From NCBI RefSeq assembly GCF_947258925.1, contig NZ_CAMYKG010000036.1, forward strand, positions 1 to 64,000: DNA of 64,000 bases, in the 5' to 3' direction. Made by a program: the position numbers and the translations under genes. Source of the stretch: an uncultured Eudoraea sp. Its GTDB lineage: Bacteria; Bacteroidota; Bacteroidia; Flavobacteriales; Flavobacteriaceae. The notes under the pieces were generated by a model, which saw only the letters and a program-made list of their open reading frames with translations, was not told the DNA's origin and searched no databases. This document shows positions 54,319 through 63,840 of the stretch, piece by piece; within the stretch, counting starts at the first letter, position 1, and every line of letters starts with the position of its first letter.

Positions 54319-55239
54319 TTACTCCTTTTTTGTTTCAGGCTGATTTTTTACGTCAAATTCAAAAATATCATTTCGGGCATAATGACCAATTACATCAAAA
54401 TCGAGTTTGTTACGCTTTACTTCTTCAAGATCTATTTCAGCAACTAGGACCCCGGCTTTGTCATACAATGGGCCTGCTATAATTTTACCGTTTGGGGCCA
54501 CCAATAGGCTGCCTCCGCGGCACATTGTTTCAGGTTCATTCCGTACCAATGCCTGGTACCTTTCAGGGTACATGGATTTGGTAAAATACTGATTGCAAGC
54601 AAGAACATAGCATCTGCCTTCCAGAGCGATATGTTGCATAGAAGAGGTCCATTCATCCCTGGCATCTGCTGTAGGAGCTATATAAATCTCAACGCCTTTC
54701 GTATACATTGCCATTCTAGCCAGCGGCATATAATTTTCCCAACAAATAAGGCCGCCTAACTTCCCTATCTTGGATTGATAAGTAGTTAATGCTTCACCTG
54801 AAGCCTCCGCCCAGACAATTCTTTCTGTCCCGGTAGGTTTAATTTTCCGATGCGTGCCAAGTAACCCTGCAGTTGGTGATATATAGAGCATTGAACAATA
54901 TAAACTACCACTAATATCGTCCTTTTCAGTTACTCCTATAACCAGGTAGATCTTATTTTTTTTGGAAATGTCTTCGAGGCGTTTAAGATCTTTACTTTTC
55001 ACATTTAGGCTGTTTTCATAGTATTCAGCATAAAGTTTACGCCCTTTTTCAGATCTGCTTCCTATGGTTGCGCCGAAGGTAAACCCTCTTGGGTACCCCG
55101 GAATAAAGGACTCCGGAAAAACCAACAAATCACATCCCTCTGCTGCATATGCCTTGGTAAGCCTTTCAATTTTAGAAATGGTTTCTTTTTTATTGAAAAA
55201 AACAGGGCTTTCCTGGACTAAACCTACTTTGATTGTCAT
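54319..55239 (-). CDS. Nitrilase-branch carbon-nitrogen hydrolase
   Basis: The 306-residue enzyme has the full Glu-Lys-Cys triad: LVFPESFIPGYPRG (Glu), HRKIKPTGTERIVWAE (Lys) and GLICWENYMPLAR (Cys). The PTGTERIVW and CWENYMPLAR strings are those of true branch 1 nitrilases rather than amidases, so it probably turns a nitrile into the acid plus ammonia. The natural substrate is unknown. It leads the small unit nitrilase-cupin-hydroxyacid dehydrogenase. Confidence 0.88.
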   Translation of the reverse strand: MTIKVGLVQESPVFFNKKETISKIERLTKAYAAEGCDLLVFPESFIPGYPRGFTFGATIGSRSEKGRKLYAEYYENSLNVKSKDLKRLEDISKKNKIYLVIGVTEKDDISGSLYCSMLYISPTAGLLGTHRKIKPTGTERIVWAEASGEALTTYQSKIGKLGGLICWENYMPLARMAMYTKGVEIYIAPTADARDEWTSSMQHIALEGRCYVLACNQYFTKSMYPERYQALVRNEPETMCRGGSLLVAPNGKIIAGPLYDKAGVLVAEIDLEEVKRNKLDFDVIGHYARNDIFEFDVKNQPETKKE

Positions 55240-55314
55240 AGACTGAAATTCTTAGAGGGAATTTGTTTTAGATATCGGAGACTCTAAGGTATCTAAATTT
55301 AATAAAAGTGAAGT

Positions 55315-56667
55315 CTAAATTCCCAAAATAACTTTGGCTATCCAGAAATAAATCAAGATCCCGAAAATATCATTACTCGTAGTAATGAAAGGACCGGTTG
55401 CAATTGCAGGATCTATGCCTTGTTTGTCTAAAAACAAGGGAATAAATGTTCCGACGATTCCGGCAACGATGATTACGACAACCAGGGAAATTGAAATTGC
55501 CAGTGCGGTAGGAAAATCGCCTTGCCAGAACCAGGTAAAAAATAAAAGAACTATTCCAAGGATTATACCATTGAGTGTAGCCAGGAACATTTCTTTAACA
55601 AGACGATTCCCAATGCTTCCTTTGAGGTCATCATTAGCAAGCCCCTGCACTACTATTGCACTTGATTGTACCCCAACATTACCTGCCATTGCCGCAATTA
55701 AAGGTGTAAAAAAGAATAAGATGGCATGATTGCTTATCATTTCTTCAAATCCACCCATAATGGCAGCGGCCCCAATACCCCCTAAAAGGCCTAAAAACAA
55801 CCAGGGTAAACGAGCTCTTGTTAACTCCCATATACTATCATCGGCCTCAACATCCTGGGAGATACCTGCAGCCAATTGGTAATCTTTCTCAGCTTCTTCC
55901 TTTATAACATCAACGATATCATCGATAGTAATCCTGCCTACCAAACGACCAATCTCATCCACTACGGGAATGGCTTCCAGGTCGTATTTGGACATAATTT
56001 TGGCCACTTCTTCGGGTTCTTCATTTACGGAGACCCGATCCACTTTTGGAATATAAACCTCCTTAATGGGAGATTTTGTGGAGGTTGTCAGCAAATCTTT
56101 AAGCGAGAGTCTTCCAATGAGTTTGTCATCGTCGTCCACTACATAAATAGAGTGTACCCTTGTCACATTTTCGGCCTGGGCACGCATTTCTTTAACGCAG
56201 GTAAGTACGTTCCAATTTTCATTTACTTTTACCAACTCCTTGGCCATAAGACCACCTGCGGAATTTTCATCATATCGTAAAAGGTCTACAATAGCCTTGG
56301 CATGGTCCCGGTCCTCAATCTCCGAAATTACTTCTTCAACAATTTCTTCCGGGAGTTCCCCCACAATATCTGCTGCATCATCGGTATCCAGTTCTTCTAA
56401 TTCTTCTGCGATTTCCTTGGAAGACAATCTGTTGAGAATGGCTTCCCGAACGTCGTCATCCAATTCAATCAGTACGTCGGAGGTTGTATCACTATCCAGA
56501 AGTTTGATAATATAGGTAGCGGATTCTTCGCTGAGATCATTGGCTATTTCTGCAATATCAGCGTAGTGAAGATCTTCCAATAAAGACTTTAAATCGGAGT
56601 CCTTTCTGGCTTCTATAAGCAGTTCAATTTCCGCTAGTAGCTCATCTGTGAGTTTAAATGGAGTCAT
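55315..56667 (-). CDS. mgtE: Magnesium transporter MgtE
   Basis: The protein has an MgtE_N superhelical domain (residues about 1-130), a CBS pair (about 135-255: [32 protein letters not shown]) and five membrane helices. The selectivity segments are GNVGVQSSA and [21 protein letters not shown] domains close the channel when magnesium is high. The ATG at 56667 is preferred over the GTG at 56670. It overlaps the end of rsmA by 14 bp. Confidence 0.94.
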   Translation of the reverse strand: MTPFKLTDELLAEIELLIEARKDSDLKSLLEDLHYADIAEIANDLSEESATYIIKLLDSDTTSDVLIELDDDVREAILNRLSSKEIAEELEELDTDDAADIVGELPEEIVEEVISEIEDRDHAKAIVDLLRYDENSAGGLMAKELVKVNENWNVLTCVKEMRAQAENVTRVHSIYVVDDDDKLIGRLSLKDLLTTSTKSPIKEVYIPKVDRVSVNEEPEEVAKIMSKYDLEAIPVVDEIGRLVGRITIDDIVDVIKEEAEKDYQLAAGISQDVEADDSIWELTRARLPWLFLGLLGGIGAAAIMGGFEEMISNHAILFFFTPLIAAMAGNVGVQSSAIVVQGLANDDLKGSIGNRLVKEMFLATLNGIILGIVLLFFTWFWQGDFPTALAISISLVVVIIVAGIVGTFIPLFLDKQGIDPAIATGPFITTSNDIFGILIYFWIAKVILGI

Positions 56668-57514
56668 CACCTATCTTCTTGGTCAGCGATATAAATTGGG
56701 CAACACCCAATTCTTCGGGACGCCGGTCAAAGATAGCATCTTCTTTTAGATTATCAGATAGGTTAAATATTTTTAAGCTGTTTCTTAATGTTTTTCGCCG
56801 CTGGTTAAAACCTGTTTTAACTACCCTGAAAAACAGTTTTTCATCACAATCCAATATAAAACCGTCTTTTCTTATTAACCTTAACACTCCCGACTCTACT
56901 TTTGGAGGAGGATCAAAAACTTCGGGATTTACCGTAAAAAGGTATTCGGCATCATAAAATGCCTGAACTAAAACAGAAAGAATCCCATATGTTTTGTTGC
57001 CTTCTTTTGAACAAATACGCCGCGCCACTTCTTTTTGAAACATTCCTGAAAATTCAGGAACCCTGTTTCTAATCTCCAACAGCCTGAAAACAATCTGTGT
57101 AGAAATGTTGTAGGGGAAATTACCGGTTATGGCAAATGGCTCCATATTAAAGAGCGTTGACAGGTCGTATTTCAGGAAGTCGGCCTGTATTATCTCAAGG
57201 GAATTGTTTTGTTGTAGAATTTCTTTGTGTTCCAATTGGAAGCTATGGTTAAGGTAAATTATTGATTCCTCATCCAGTTCCATGGCTACGAGATTCATTG
57301 GCCGCTGCAATAAATATTTTGTAAGAACCCCTGTACCGGGCCCAATTTCGAGTACATTGCTATAGCCATTCATTGAAAGTGTATCCGCGATTTTTCTGGC
57401 AATTTCTTCATCTTTAAGAAAGTGCTGCCCAAGGTATTTTTTAGCTTTTACCGGACGCTCTGTTTGACGCGTATTTTTTTTAAAAGAATGGTGTTTTTTG
57501 CGTTTTTTGGCCAT
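56654..57514 (-). CDS. rsmA: 16S rRNA dimethyladenosine transferase RsmA/KsgA
   Basis: The 286-residue methyltransferase dimethylates two adjacent adenines near the 3' end of 16S rRNA, a late step in 30S assembly. Motifs: [26 protein letters not shown] (SAM site), AMELDEE, and the catalytic NFPYNIS. A very basic N-terminal extension ([12 protein letters not shown]) precedes the core. It overlaps mgtE by 14 bp and lies 3 bp after the DUF4286-GGCT gene, forming an operon. Confidence 0.95.
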   Translation of the reverse strand: MAKKRKKHHSFKKNTRQTERPVKAKKYLGQHFLKDEEIARKIADTLSMNGYSNVLEIGPGTGVLTKYLLQRPMNLVAMELDEESIIYLNHSFQLEHKEILQQNNSLEIIQADFLKYDLSTLFNMEPFAITGNFPYNISTQIVFRLLEIRNRVPEFSGMFQKEVARRICSKEGNKTYGILSVLVQAFYDAEYLFTVNPEVFDPPPKVESGVLRLIRKDGFILDCDEKLFFRVVKTGFNQRRKTLRNSLKIFNLSDNLKEDAIFDRRPEELGVAQFISLTKKIGDDSI

Positions 57515-57517
57515 TGT

Positions 57518-58165
57518 CTAGTTCGATTGTGGAGCAGAACTTATGTAGGCCCATGCACTTTTGCCAGAGTTGAGGGTTACTTTGATTCTTTTATAGGCCG
57601 GGCCCTCGTATTTATCAACATCCAAAATTTCTTTATTACTACACATATAGACTCTGCCATTGACAAAATCCGTTGGAATGTCAGAATTTTGCATTACCGG
57701 ATATATGCCAACTACTTTTTCATCTGATAATTTATATCCTGAAAGCGTATCACTAAAACCGGAAAGTGTTCTTGAAAAAACAGTTAACTGTATATCTTCC
57801 TGCTGCAGCGTTCCATATGTAAAAAGGTATTCAGTAGCATTAAGTCTATGTGCACTATATTCCTCGATTACAGCCAGTTCTGTCCTGAAAGCCACAAATT
57901 TATTTCCAAATAGCTTCGTTGCCTGTTCACGCATTATTTCGGCATCCTCGGCGTAATATTGATCTAGAATTTCTCTGTTTTCTGCCGTATACTGTATTGA
58001 ATACGTAATGCCTCCCATTTCCTCTTCCACCAGAACTCTGGCCATTTTAGCTTTTAGGAATTTGCCTGTCTCCAAAACCTCAGGAATGTGCTTTGTGCGC
58101 ATCCATTCTAACCATTTTTCGTGAACAGAATCATCTATATTAACGGTGACATTGTAGATAATCAT
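57518..58165 (-). CDS. DUF4286-GGCT (AIG2-like) fusion protein
   Basis: The 215-residue protein joins two families. Residues 1-105 (MIIYNVTVNIDDSVHEKWLEWM, MGGITYSIQY) match DUF4286, a small ferredoxin-like domain usually alone. Residues about 112-215 match gamma-glutamylcyclotransferase/AIG2: substrate-loop YGTL at 117-120 and the catalytic-type Glu187 in DVDKYEGPAYKRI. GGCT enzymes cyclise gamma-glutamyl groups to 5-oxoproline. The joint near residue 110 has no stop or shift, so it is a true fusion in this genome. It lies between the TPR gene and rsmA. Confidence 0.8.
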   Translation of the reverse strand: MIIYNVTVNIDDSVHEKWLEWMRTKHIPEVLETGKFLKAKMARVLVEEEMGGITYSIQYTAENREILDQYYAEDAEIMREQATKLFGNKFVAFRTELAVIEEYSAHRLNATEYLFTYGTLQQEDIQLTVFSRTLSGFSDTLSGYKLSDEKVVGIYPVMQNSDIPTDFVNGRVYMCSNKEILDVDKYEGPAYKRIKVTLNSGKSAWAYISSAPQSN

Positions 58166-58197
58166 AAATCAAGTATTATAAGTGAGTGTATCCAAAA

Positions 58198-59982
58198 TTA
58201 GTTAATACTGTCACCGCGTAATATTCGGAAATTTTTACGTGCCTGGGGAAAGTAATAGCTGTCCTGATAATTATAAATTATTTTCTCGTAATGTTCTTTG
58301 GCTTTTTCGGGTTCATTTAAAATGTTCTTGTAGAGTTCAGCGAGCGCAAAATGAGCATCATCGGCCAGAATATCATTTCCATAAAATTCAACAATTTTAA
58401 GATAGTTAAATTCCGCAGCCTCATAATTCTTGATAAGAACTAAAAGTTCCCCTTGTTTTAAAAGCGCCTCATCTTCTATTTTTTCTCCTTTGTGGTTGAT
58501 AAGAATATCATCGAAAACTTTGATTGCTTCATCAATGTTCTGCTGATAAGAAAGCAGATCTGCCCTTGCATATTTCTTTAATGCGGTCTGGGTTGAATCT
58601 TCCAATGAATTATCTGAAATTAAAAGGCTTAACTGCATGGCATCGTTTGCAATAAGCTGTGAAGTTGAGCTTCTTAATACCTTTAACTGCGTAAATGCCC
58701 AATCAAAATCGCCCTTGTAAAAACTGGTCTGCGCTACTTTGAATCGGGCATCCTGACCTAAAACATCATTTTTCAAACTCTTTTGAACCTGAGAAAAATT
58801 GATTAATGCTTCGTTGAATTTCTGATTAAAAACAAGGATATCTCCAAGAGCAAGTTTTATATAAGCCTGGCTAAAGCGTTCCAGTGGAAGTTCCAAACAT
58901 CTCTTGAGCATGGTGATTGCCTCTTCTGGCTTAGCTTTTTTAAAGGTCAGGAAATTTGCGTAGGCAATTTGTAATTGCAGGGTGTTGTTTTCATATCCGT
59001 AAACATCTATTAAAGATTCGAATTGCCTTTCTACTTCATCCAGTTGCCTTGTATTTGCATCCATCAATTTAATATCGATAAGGTTGAGGCGCGCGTTAAG
59101 TTTAATTATAGGATCATTTGAGTTCTTATCAATGTAGGTATAAATTGAAATCGCATCTTCAATAGCTTTGTCTTCCAGGGCAATATCGCCAAGAGCGATC
59201 AAACGCTGAAGTGTAAAAGCTCCAGATCTTTTATAGATGGCTTTTTCCTGATTGAAGGCACTGCTGTATTGTCTTTGTTGTACAAACAGCCAACTCAGGA
59301 TTTCATTCCAAAGGATATCCGGATTTTTTTGAGCCTTTAGCAGGAGTATTTTTTTGAGCTTTAGGTTATTTGGATTCTCAGGGTCTGAGGTAATAAAATT
59401 ATCAAGATTTCGAAGTACGTTTGTCTGAGTAGCCTTACCTGCAGAAATTAGTTCCAGATAGGAGTTATACATCCGCTCAATATCTCCCTGTTCCCCATAA
59501 ATGCGGGCCATTTGAAAATTATAATCTAATTGCGGATTTAGCTCCATAGCCTTGGAGTAAGCCTTGAGGGCATAGTCTAACAAGGCATAGCGCTGAAATC
59601 TGAATCCTATTCCATAGCCATAATTTGGATTCTCTTCTATTTTTGAAAGTGCGATTTCATAATTCTCTTTGGCCTTTTCGGTCTGGTCCTGAAGGAGGTA
59701 ATTATACCCCAATTCAATATAAATGGTAGGGTAAGGGTTACCTAATTCTATTTTCCTTAAGAGAAAAGCCTGGGCTTCCTCATACTTTTCCAATTGCTGG
59801 TAACAGGCAATTAAACCTTCGGCATAATCAGTACGCCTGGGATTTTTTTCAACCAGATTTTTATAAAAGACTTCAGCTTTCTTAAACTCACCATCATTAA
59901 AATATTGCTTCGCCAGGAAATCTTCCTGTGCAGCACAATAGGAGGTGCAGATTAAACCAATAAATAATAAGGCAAATCTCAT
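58198..59982 (-). CDS. Large exported TPR protein
   Basis: The 594-residue protein has a signal peptide (MRFALLFIGLICTSYCAAQ). It is helical repeats throughout, with many TPR units (for example AKQYFNDGEFKKAEVFYKNL, ELGYNYLLQDQTEKAKENYE, LAELYKNILNEPEKAKEHYE). It may be a periplasmic scaffold. It begins the operon running through DUF4286-GGCT, rsmA and mgtE, with gaps of 32 bp or less up to rsmA. No specific partner can be named. Confidence 0.83.
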   Translation of the reverse strand: MRFALLFIGLICTSYCAAQEDFLAKQYFNDGEFKKAEVFYKNLVEKNPRRTDYAEGLIACYQQLEKYEEAQAFLLRKIELGNPYPTIYIELGYNYLLQDQTEKAKENYEIALSKIEENPNYGYGIGFRFQRYALLDYALKAYSKAMELNPQLDYNFQMARIYGEQGDIERMYNSYLELISAGKATQTNVLRNLDNFITSDPENPNNLKLKKILLLKAQKNPDILWNEILSWLFVQQRQYSSAFNQEKAIYKRSGAFTLQRLIALGDIALEDKAIEDAISIYTYIDKNSNDPIIKLNARLNLIDIKLMDANTRQLDEVERQFESLIDVYGYENNTLQLQIAYANFLTFKKAKPEEAITMLKRCLELPLERFSQAYIKLALGDILVFNQKFNEALINFSQVQKSLKNDVLGQDARFKVAQTSFYKGDFDWAFTQLKVLRSSTSQLIANDAMQLSLLISDNSLEDSTQTALKKYARADLLSYQQNIDEAIKVFDDILINHKGEKIEDEALLKQGELLVLIKNYEAAEFNYLKIVEFYGNDILADDAHFALAELYKNILNEPEKAKEHYEKIIYNYQDSYYFPQARKNFRILRGDSIN

Positions 59983-60136
59983 ATTGGAAATTTATCAAAT
60001 TTAACCAAGCTCTTTAAAAAACACTGTCAAAGAAAGCATAATATCGCTGAATTGAACTTTTCCCCAATCAGATAGGATACCAATTTAAATTCCAGATCAT
60101 GGATATTCCCGTAATGGGTTTATCTGCTAAAACCAA

Positions 60137-61408
60137 CTATTCTATCCTGCTAAAGCCTGTGTAAGGGACCAGAATATCAGGAATGTCTATTCCATCTGCA
60201 GTTTGGTAATTTTCCAGGATGCCCGCTAAAACCCTTGGCAAAGCCAGGGAGCTGCCATTTAAGGTGTGTACCAGTTGCGTTTTATTGTTTTCATCCCGGT
60301 AGCGAAGTTTTAATCTATTTGCCTGAAACGTCTCAAAATTTGAAACGGAACTTATTTCTAACCAACGGTCCTGAGCTGTTGAAAACACTTCAAAATCATA
60401 GGTAAGGGCTGAAGTAAAACCGAGGTCGCCACCGCATAGCCGTAGTACACGGAATGGTAATTTTAATTCCCTTAATATATTTTTTACATGTTCTACCATG
60501 GCATCAAGCGCCTGGTAAGAATTATCTGGATGTTCCACCCGCACTATTTCAACTTTATCAAACTGATGCAAACGGTTGAGTCCTCTTACGTGTGCACCAT
60601 AACTTCCGGCTTCGCGACGGAAACATGGGGTATAACCGGTGTAGGAAATAGGGAGACTATTCTTGTCCAGGATATTTCCTCTAAGTACATTGGTAATAGG
60701 TACTTCAGCGGTTGGTATCAGGTAGAGATCTTCTTCCGTAACATGGTACATTTGCCCTTCCTTATCCGGGAGTTGCCCTGTCCCGTATCCTGAGGTCTCA
60801 TTCACCAAAAGGGGTACCTGCATTTCGATATAACCTGCCTCGGTGTTTTTATCCAAAAAATAGGAAATTAAAGCACGTTGCAGTCGGGCACCTTTACCTT
60901 TATAAACCGGAAACCCGGCACCGGTGATTTTAGCACCCAGTTCAAAATCTATAATATCATATTTTTTAGCCAACTCCCAATGTGGTTTAGCCTCTTCTCC
61001 TAATTCTGGGATGTTCCCTTCTCTGAATACTTCTTCATTATCCTCTTCATCACTTCCCGCCGGAACAGATTCATGCGGGACATTTGGAATTTGATAAAGT
61101 GCTTCCTCCAAGTCAGCTGCAATGGTATTCAGCTTTTCGGTAAGTCTTTTAGATTCTTCTTTTAGCTGTGCGGTTTTTTGTTTTATCTGGTTTGCTTCCT
61201 CAGTTTTTCCACTTTTGTAAAGCATGCCTATCTCTTTGGAAAGCTTATTTCCTTCTGCCAGGGTGTTATCTAAATCTGTTTGCAGGGATCGCCTTTTTTC
61301 ATCAAGGCTGAGGACCTTGTCCATATGAATTTCCGCATCAAAATTCCGCTTTTTTAAAGCTTGGATAATCTGATCCTTATTTGTTCGTAAAGCTTGTAAC
61401 TGCAACAT
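60137..61408 (-). CDS. serS: Seryl-tRNA synthetase
   Basis: The 423-residue class II synthetase charges tRNA-Ser and tRNA-Sec. The N-terminal long coiled-coil arm (residues about 30-105) grips the tRNA. Class II motifs are visible: YTPCFRREAGSYG (motif 2), LCGGDLGFTSALTYDFEV, WLEISSVSNFETFQANR, and GSSLALPRVLAGILENYQ (motif 3). The length is normal. It stands alone with a small palindrome upstream. Confidence 0.95.
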   Translation of the reverse strand: MLQLQALRTNKDQIIQALKKRNFDAEIHMDKVLSLDEKRRSLQTDLDNTLAEGNKLSKEIGMLYKSGKTEEANQIKQKTAQLKEESKRLTEKLNTIAADLEEALYQIPNVPHESVPAGSDEEDNEEVFREGNIPELGEEAKPHWELAKKYDIIDFELGAKITGAGFPVYKGKGARLQRALISYFLDKNTEAGYIEMQVPLLVNETSGYGTGQLPDKEGQMYHVTEEDLYLIPTAEVPITNVLRGNILDKNSLPISYTGYTPCFRREAGSYGAHVRGLNRLHQFDKVEIVRVEHPDNSYQALDAMVEHVKNILRELKLPFRVLRLCGGDLGFTSALTYDFEVFSTAQDRWLEISSVSNFETFQANRLKLRYRDENNKTQLVHTLNGSSLALPRVLAGILENYQTADGIDIPDILVPYTGFSRIE

Positions 61409-61440
61409 GTTTAGCTGATTTAAGGCGTAAATTTAGGGTT

Positions 61441-61460
61441 AATTGATTAATGTATCAATT
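61441..61460. promoter_or_regulatory. Small inverted repeat upstream of serS
   Basis: AATTGAT and ATCAATT are perfect 7-bp arms around TAATGT, 33 bp before the serS start. The AT-rich stem is too weak for a terminator; an operator or chance repeat is possible. Confidence 0.25.
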
Positions 61461-61525
61461 TGAAGCGTCAACAATTTTTTAATAGTTTGATATTTCATTA
61501 TCTCGGCTATACCAGCACTTAATTA

Positions 61526-62863
61526 TTAATTTGCCTGGAGTTTAGTTTTTGTTTCCTCAGAGGGCAAGATCCAGTTATGATGCCTGAGATGATACCAGCG
61601 TTCTGCTGCGAGATCTACCTCAGGATCTATAAAAGGTCTTAGTTTGTCATTATTTATTCGTACCCTGGAATTTACATATACCGAAATACTTGAACCATCT
61701 TCAGAATAGATTTTTTTAAGCCGTTGTGCAAACTGCCAAATGAAATCGGGATATGCAGCAACCCTTCCTTTTTGTTTTTTAGTAAGGTACTCATTGAGAT
61801 TTACATTAATGATTTGACCGGTATCATTATTTACTACTTTAAAACTGATTACACCGGACCTGGTCCTCAGCATCATCCTCCAGCTTAATCTATGCCCCTC
61901 CTCGGTCCATAGAACATCATCTTTAAAAAAATGATGTCGTATGGGTAGAATTAGTTGTATTGCAAAGTAAATTCCAAATCCAGCTAAAATAAGGTTTCGG
62001 TTATCAGGGATAATGATTTCAGAAGATTCGGGTATGGGTTTATTTTTAAAGAAAATACGCCTGATAGTTTCGGGTTTAAAAAAGAAAACGGTAAAAGCAA
62101 GGGCTAAGTAGGGGAAGATCCCTATTTGAAATACGATAGAATTGAATAAGTGAAAGAAAATTGCGGCTGCAAAAGCTATCTTTCTGCTGGGTTTCCACAA
62201 AAGTGCCGGTATAATAAGTAAATCAAACAATATGCCCATTACAGAAATAAACTTATGCATCCATGATTCCTGCAACAAGTCACCTATTAACCAATAATGT
62301 GCTTTGTTTTTCATCAGGATTTCGACAAAACTAAAATCAAGCCAATCGGCATATAACTTGGCCAGGGCCGCATAGGTGTACACTATGAAAAGCTGGAAGA
62401 TAACAATCCATCTAACGTAATTGTACATTCCCTCACTTTTGAGTTTAGGGTTAGCCCTGGCATCTAATGAATATGACCGGTTGGCGGGTAAAAAACACAT
62501 TATCAGCGAGATGAGCACCAATAAGTAATAGTGGTTGTTGTATGATGTTTTTTGCATCAGGTAAACCGATGTCCAGAGAATTGTAAATGAAATAATACTT
62601 AAGCTGTATTTATAACCCAGAGTAATAAAAATTCCCAGGGTACCCATGATAAAAAAGTAAATATACATCCCCGGACCTGGTAAAGGCTGTAACCATTCAA
62701 ATCCAATAAATGTAAAGGTGAAAGAAGGCTCAATCATAGTCCTCCGAACCCATCCTGTTAGGATAGCACCATAGGATTCAAGACTAATAAGAATACCGAA
62801 AAATATACGAAAAAGTATAAGCTGACTGTTGTCTATTCTTTTAAATAAAAAGGGATTAAGCAT
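61526..62863 (-). CDS. HTTM protein, vitamin K-dependent gamma-carboxylase-like
   Basis: The 445-residue membrane protein has about seven helices (for example ILFRIFFGILISLESYGAIL and YIYFFIMGTLGIFITLGY). Its signature is IVYTYAALAKLYADWL, where Lys169 aligns with the catalytic-base lysine region of human gamma-glutamyl carboxylase (GVKKLDADWV). A second conserved block, WTEEGHRLSWRMMLRTRSG, matches the enzyme family. The C-terminal domain is soluble. In animals the enzyme carboxylates Glu residues in clotting proteins; bacterial homologues have no settled role. It begins immediately after the ribF stop (TAG followed by ATG). Confidence 0.82.
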   Translation of the reverse strand: MLNPFLFKRIDNSQLILFRIFFGILISLESYGAILTGWVRRTMIEPSFTFTFIGFEWLQPLPGPGMYIYFFIMGTLGIFITLGYKYSLSIISFTILWTSVYLMQKTSYNNHYYLLVLISLIMCFLPANRSYSLDARANPKLKSEGMYNYVRWIVIFQLFIVYTYAALAKLYADWLDFSFVEILMKNKAHYWLIGDLLQESWMHKFISVMGILFDLLIIPALLWKPSRKIAFAAAIFFHLFNSIVFQIGIFPYLALAFTVFFFKPETIRRIFFKNKPIPESSEIIIPDNRNLILAGFGIYFAIQLILPIRHHFFKDDVLWTEEGHRLSWRMMLRTRSGVISFKVVNNDTGQIINVNLNEYLTKKQKGRVAAYPDFIWQFAQRLKKIYSEDGSSISVYVNSRVRINNDKLRPFIDPEVDLAAERWYHLRHHNWILPSEETKTKLQAN

Positions 62864-63790
62864 CTAAGCTGAAATTAAGCTAAGTGAGGTTTCTTTATCC
62901 TTAAGTAACTGCGTTTTGAGTTCCTCCAGCGAATTAAATTTGTGTTCATCGCGGATTCTTTCCAGGATATCAACCTGGATATTTTGTCCATATAAATCGT
63001 CCCTAAAATCAAAAAAGTGGATTTCAATGCTCTTTGAGGAACCATCTACAGTAGGATTGAAGCCAATGTTCATCATCCCGTAATATAACTTTTCATTTAG
63101 GATGCTTTTTACCACGTAAACCCCATTTTTAGGAATAAGTTTGTAGTCCTCTTCAATGGACAAATTAGCTGTGGGAAAGTCTAATTGTCGCCCCAGGCCT
63201 TTGCCTTTTTCTACCTTCCCGGTGAGCATGTAATGATATCCCAGGTATTTATTGGCAGTCTTCATATCGCCTTTATTCAGGGCCTTCCTAATTTTTGTAG
63301 AACTTACTGATACGTCATCAATTTCCTGCGCTGCAATTTCTTCTACTTCAAAATTTAATGTAGTCCCATAAGCGATTAGGTCCTGAATATTTGCATTCCT
63401 GTTGCGGCCAAAGCGGTGATCATACCCGATGATTATCTTCTTTGTCTTTAATTCATTTACCAAAATATCTCTTACAAATTCTATGGAAGATAGTCGTGAG
63501 AATTCAGCCGTAAAGGGATGGATAATTAAACAATCCAAGCCTATTAACTCCAAAATTTTAACTTTTTCCTGAATGGTATTCAGCAGTTTTATTTGGGTAT
63601 CTTTTTGCAAAACCATCCTGGGATGAGGGAAAAAAGTAAGCACTGTAGACTGCAGACCAGATTTTTTGGCATCATTTATGAGGCGTTCTAATATTTTCCT
63701 GTGACCTATGTGAACACCATCAAAAGTACCTATGGTAATAGCAGTAGATTGCTTTTTATCGTAATTGGAAATGCTTTGAACTGTGACCAC
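62864..63790 (-). CDS. ribF: Bifunctional riboflavin kinase/FAD synthetase
   Basis: The 308-residue enzyme makes FMN and FAD. The N-terminal adenylyltransferase domain has TIGTFDGVHIGHRKIL; the C-terminal flavokinase domain has GKGLGRQLDFPTANL and GMMNIGFNPT. The start is GTG at 63790. No ATG lies in frame before the nucleotide-binding motif. The stop abuts the HTTM start with no spacer, so the two are translationally coupled. Confidence 0.95.
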   Translation of the reverse strand: MVTVQSISNYDKKQSTAITIGTFDGVHIGHRKILERLINDAKKSGLQSTVLTFFPHPRMVLQKDTQIKLLNTIQEKVKILELIGLDCLIIHPFTAEFSRLSSIEFVRDILVNELKTKKIIIGYDHRFGRNRNANIQDLIAYGTTLNFEVEEIAAQEIDDVSVSSTKIRKALNKGDMKTANKYLGYHYMLTGKVEKGKGLGRQLDFPTANLSIEEDYKLIPKNGVYVVKSILNEKLYYGMMNIGFNPTVDGSSKSIEIHFFDFRDDLYGQNIQVDILERIRDEHKFNSLEELKTQLLKDKETSLSLISA

Positions 63791-63840
63791 ACAAATAAAA
63801 TAATAAAAAGGCTTATTTTTAAAGTTTTAAAAATCCCTTG

